From NCBI GenBank assembly GCA_023247255.1, contig JAHFGV010000020.1, positions 1 through 48,519 of the forward strand: 48,519 bases of DNA, written 5' to 3'. The stretch comes from Candidatus Omnitrophota bacterium. Lineage in GTDB: Bacteria; Omnitrophota; Gorgyraeia; Aquiviventales; Aquiviventaceae. The position numbers were made by a program, and so were the translations under genes. Within the stretch, counting starts at the first letter, position 1, and each line of letters begins with the position of its first letter. This document shows positions 48,330 through 48,519 of the stretch, piece by piece. The notes under the pieces are model-generated. The model had not been told where the DNA came from. It was given only the letters and a program-made list of their open reading frames with translations, and did not search any database.

Positions 48330-48360
48330 ACAGGCGACCCCCTTTTCGGAGATCGCCTGT
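48330..48360 (-). terminator. Hairpin downstream of the cold-shock gene
   Basis: ACAGGCGA...TCGCCTGT; T-rich on the minus-strand exit side. Confidence 0.5.
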
Positions 48361-48406
48361 GGTGTCGATAGCCAAGATGTGCCACAATGCGTGGCTGGGC
48401 TTGGCG

Positions 48407-48519
48407 CTAGACCTTGACTACGTTTGAGGCTTGCGGCCCCTTTGGACCTTGGGTGATTTCAAACTCCACCGTTTGGCCTTCTTTCAGGGATTTGAAGCCA
48501 TCACCGGTGATCGCGGAGT
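48407..48519 (-). CDS. Cold-shock protein (CspA family), C-terminal part; truncated by window end
   Basis: Reverse complement reads [36 protein letters not shown]-stop. Confidence 0.9.
   Translation of the reverse strand, partial: SAITGDGFKSLKEGQTVEFEITQGPKGPQASNVVKV

Overview
A 48.5-kb bacterial chromosomal window with Gram-negative (Kdo/heptose LPS) gene content. No rRNA, tRNA or CRISPR array was recognised. In order it contains: tpx; a two-component signalling cluster (FIST protein, GAF kinase, response regulators, REC-PAS-HK-degenerate GGDEF-REC hybrid) behind a structured leader; a sulfur/nitrite-type redox cluster (radical SAM, siroheme reductase, TolB-like, DsrE-like, MoeB-rhodanese); a DUF433/DUF5615 toxin-antitoxin-like pair; a decayed IS3-family element; a degraded dockerin/cohesin surface protein; an MsbA-like ABC exporter; a deoxyhypusine-synthase-like gene; a heptose/Kdo operon (rfaE1, kdsB, pyrG, kdsA, kdsD, kdsC); a GspE/PilB ATPase; otsA/otsB; sodN/sodX (Ni-SOD); an AsmA protein; a clear GEMM-I (c-di-GMP-I) riboswitch before membrane/YtxH genes; thrH, xthA, lemA-M48 protease, a release-factor-like gene, a cyclophilin, NAD kinase; a decayed IS30; and a partial cold-shock gene. 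The most unusual content lies in the dispersed repeats. (1) A ~105-130 bp element occurs in-frame inside both kdsB and otsB and in one intergenic copy, with the same translated frame (IGP...GRDV(A/T)P...VPQAxPVG), reminiscent of Rickettsia palindromic elements. (2) A GEMM-I riboswitch carries a two-hairpin insertion in P2 and a ~80-nt word-repeat hairpin in P3. (3) There are several MITE and palindrome families, including a paired-hairpin element with possible pseudoknot pairing, a 158-bp MITE with 5-bp target duplication, a TA-flanked 268-bp MITE, and hairpins with constant CCTTGAC arms. All homology calls come from reading motifs by eye; no searches were run.
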